In this document: piece by piece, positions 63,778 through 64,000 of the stretch
How the letters are laid out: every line of letters starts with the position of its first letter
Position numbering within the stretch: position 1 is the first letter of the stretch
Source: Hydnum rufescens UP504
Taxonomy: Eukaryota; Basidiomycota; Agaricomycetes; Cantharellales; Hydnaceae
Direction: 5' to 3'
Assembly (NCBI GenBank): GCA_014904985.1
Contig: MU128993.1
Location: 124,001 to 188,000, forward strand
DNA: 64,000 nt
Made by a program: the position numbers and the translations under genes
Notes under the pieces: generated by a model
The model's database searches: none
The model's input: the letters and a program-made list of their open reading frames with translations, nothing else
Told to the model about the DNA's origin: nothing

Positions 63778-64000
63778 GGCCAACAAACAGGAGGTTGGAG
63801 AACAAGGCCGGCTTATAAGGAACTCGCAGCAGTATCAGTCCGAATTTATGAACTGCGGATCGGCAGCAACAAGACTGCGCCAAGAAACGCAAAATTTACT
63901 CCGCAGGAGAGTCCTATTAGATTTGGGATGTTCTAGGTGTGCCAGTACTAGTATGCTCTCTGATCTCTGGGGTGCATGCCACACCAGCAAGGCAGCCACG
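63778..64000. other. Upstream region of the membrane-protein gene
   Basis: Expected promoter of the minus-strand gene that starts at 63,777. No coding frame is supported before the right edge. Confidence 0.4.

Overview
This window is nuclear DNA of a filamentous fungus, almost certainly an agaricomycete basidiomycete. Genes lie on both strands and are cut by many 45-75 nt GT-AG introns. Promoters are CT-rich. The recognisable families are fungal: PLAC8 cysteine-rich proteins, calpain-like proteases, HGDLRG-type TKL kinases, glucose-6-phosphate isomerase, DCP1 and ATP-citrate synthase. I see no transposase, reverse transcriptase, tRNA, rRNA or CRISPR array. No species name can be supported.

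Left half (1-33,100). This is a tandem segmental duplication with an offset of about 18.3-18.4 kb. One unit reads: 5' fragment of ATP-citrate synthase (-), calpain (-), PLAC8 module X (+), degenerate region Y, a large multi-exon membrane-protein gene (+), spacer W, second PLAC8 module X (+). Copy 1 is cut by the left edge, so its calpain starts at 908 and runs off the window. Copy 2 starts at a sharp join near 14,683, where a PLAC8 module is fused to the first ~100 codons of ATP-citrate synthase. Copy 2 keeps a full calpain with its Cys/His/Asn triad and a split C-terminal ZZ finger. The membrane protein is an internally duplicated (A-B) glycosylated multi-pass protein. Its cytoplasmic tail is encoded by five tandemly duplicated intron+exon units.

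Middle (33,100-44,000). A well preserved PLAC8 gene (34,469-35,185), a disordered S/P/R-rich protein (37,448-38,713), and a minus-strand gene with REM/RasGEF-like segments (39,243-41,095). Upstream of the last is a distinctive N-terminal module (41,690-42,813).

Right half (44,000-64,000). Glucose-6-phosphate isomerase (+) has two +1 frameshifts and a changed active-site Glu codon. The mRNA decapping factor DCP1 (-) also shows apparent +1 shifts. Four tandem TKL-kinase units (+) follow at 49.1, 52, 55.8 and 59.1 kb. Only the third (532 aa by my splice model) reads cleanly from end to end. The fourth is a chimera: its N-terminal half is an inverted copy of the module next to the RasGEF-like gene, joined in frame to the kinase half of its neighbours. 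The window ends with a minus-strand single-pass membrane protein whose 3' end was carried along in the kinase duplications.

How it fits together. The locus records repeated segmental duplication, inversion and fusion of signalling and membrane genes (TKL kinase, RasGEF-like, calpain, PLAC8, multi-pass membrane proteins) around a few housekeeping genes. The most original content is the exon array in the membrane-protein tail, the mobile N-terminal signalling module shared by kinases and a RasGEF-like protein, and the chimeric kinase. Single-base frameshifts recur even in housekeeping genes, so some 'pseudogenes' may be assembly indels.
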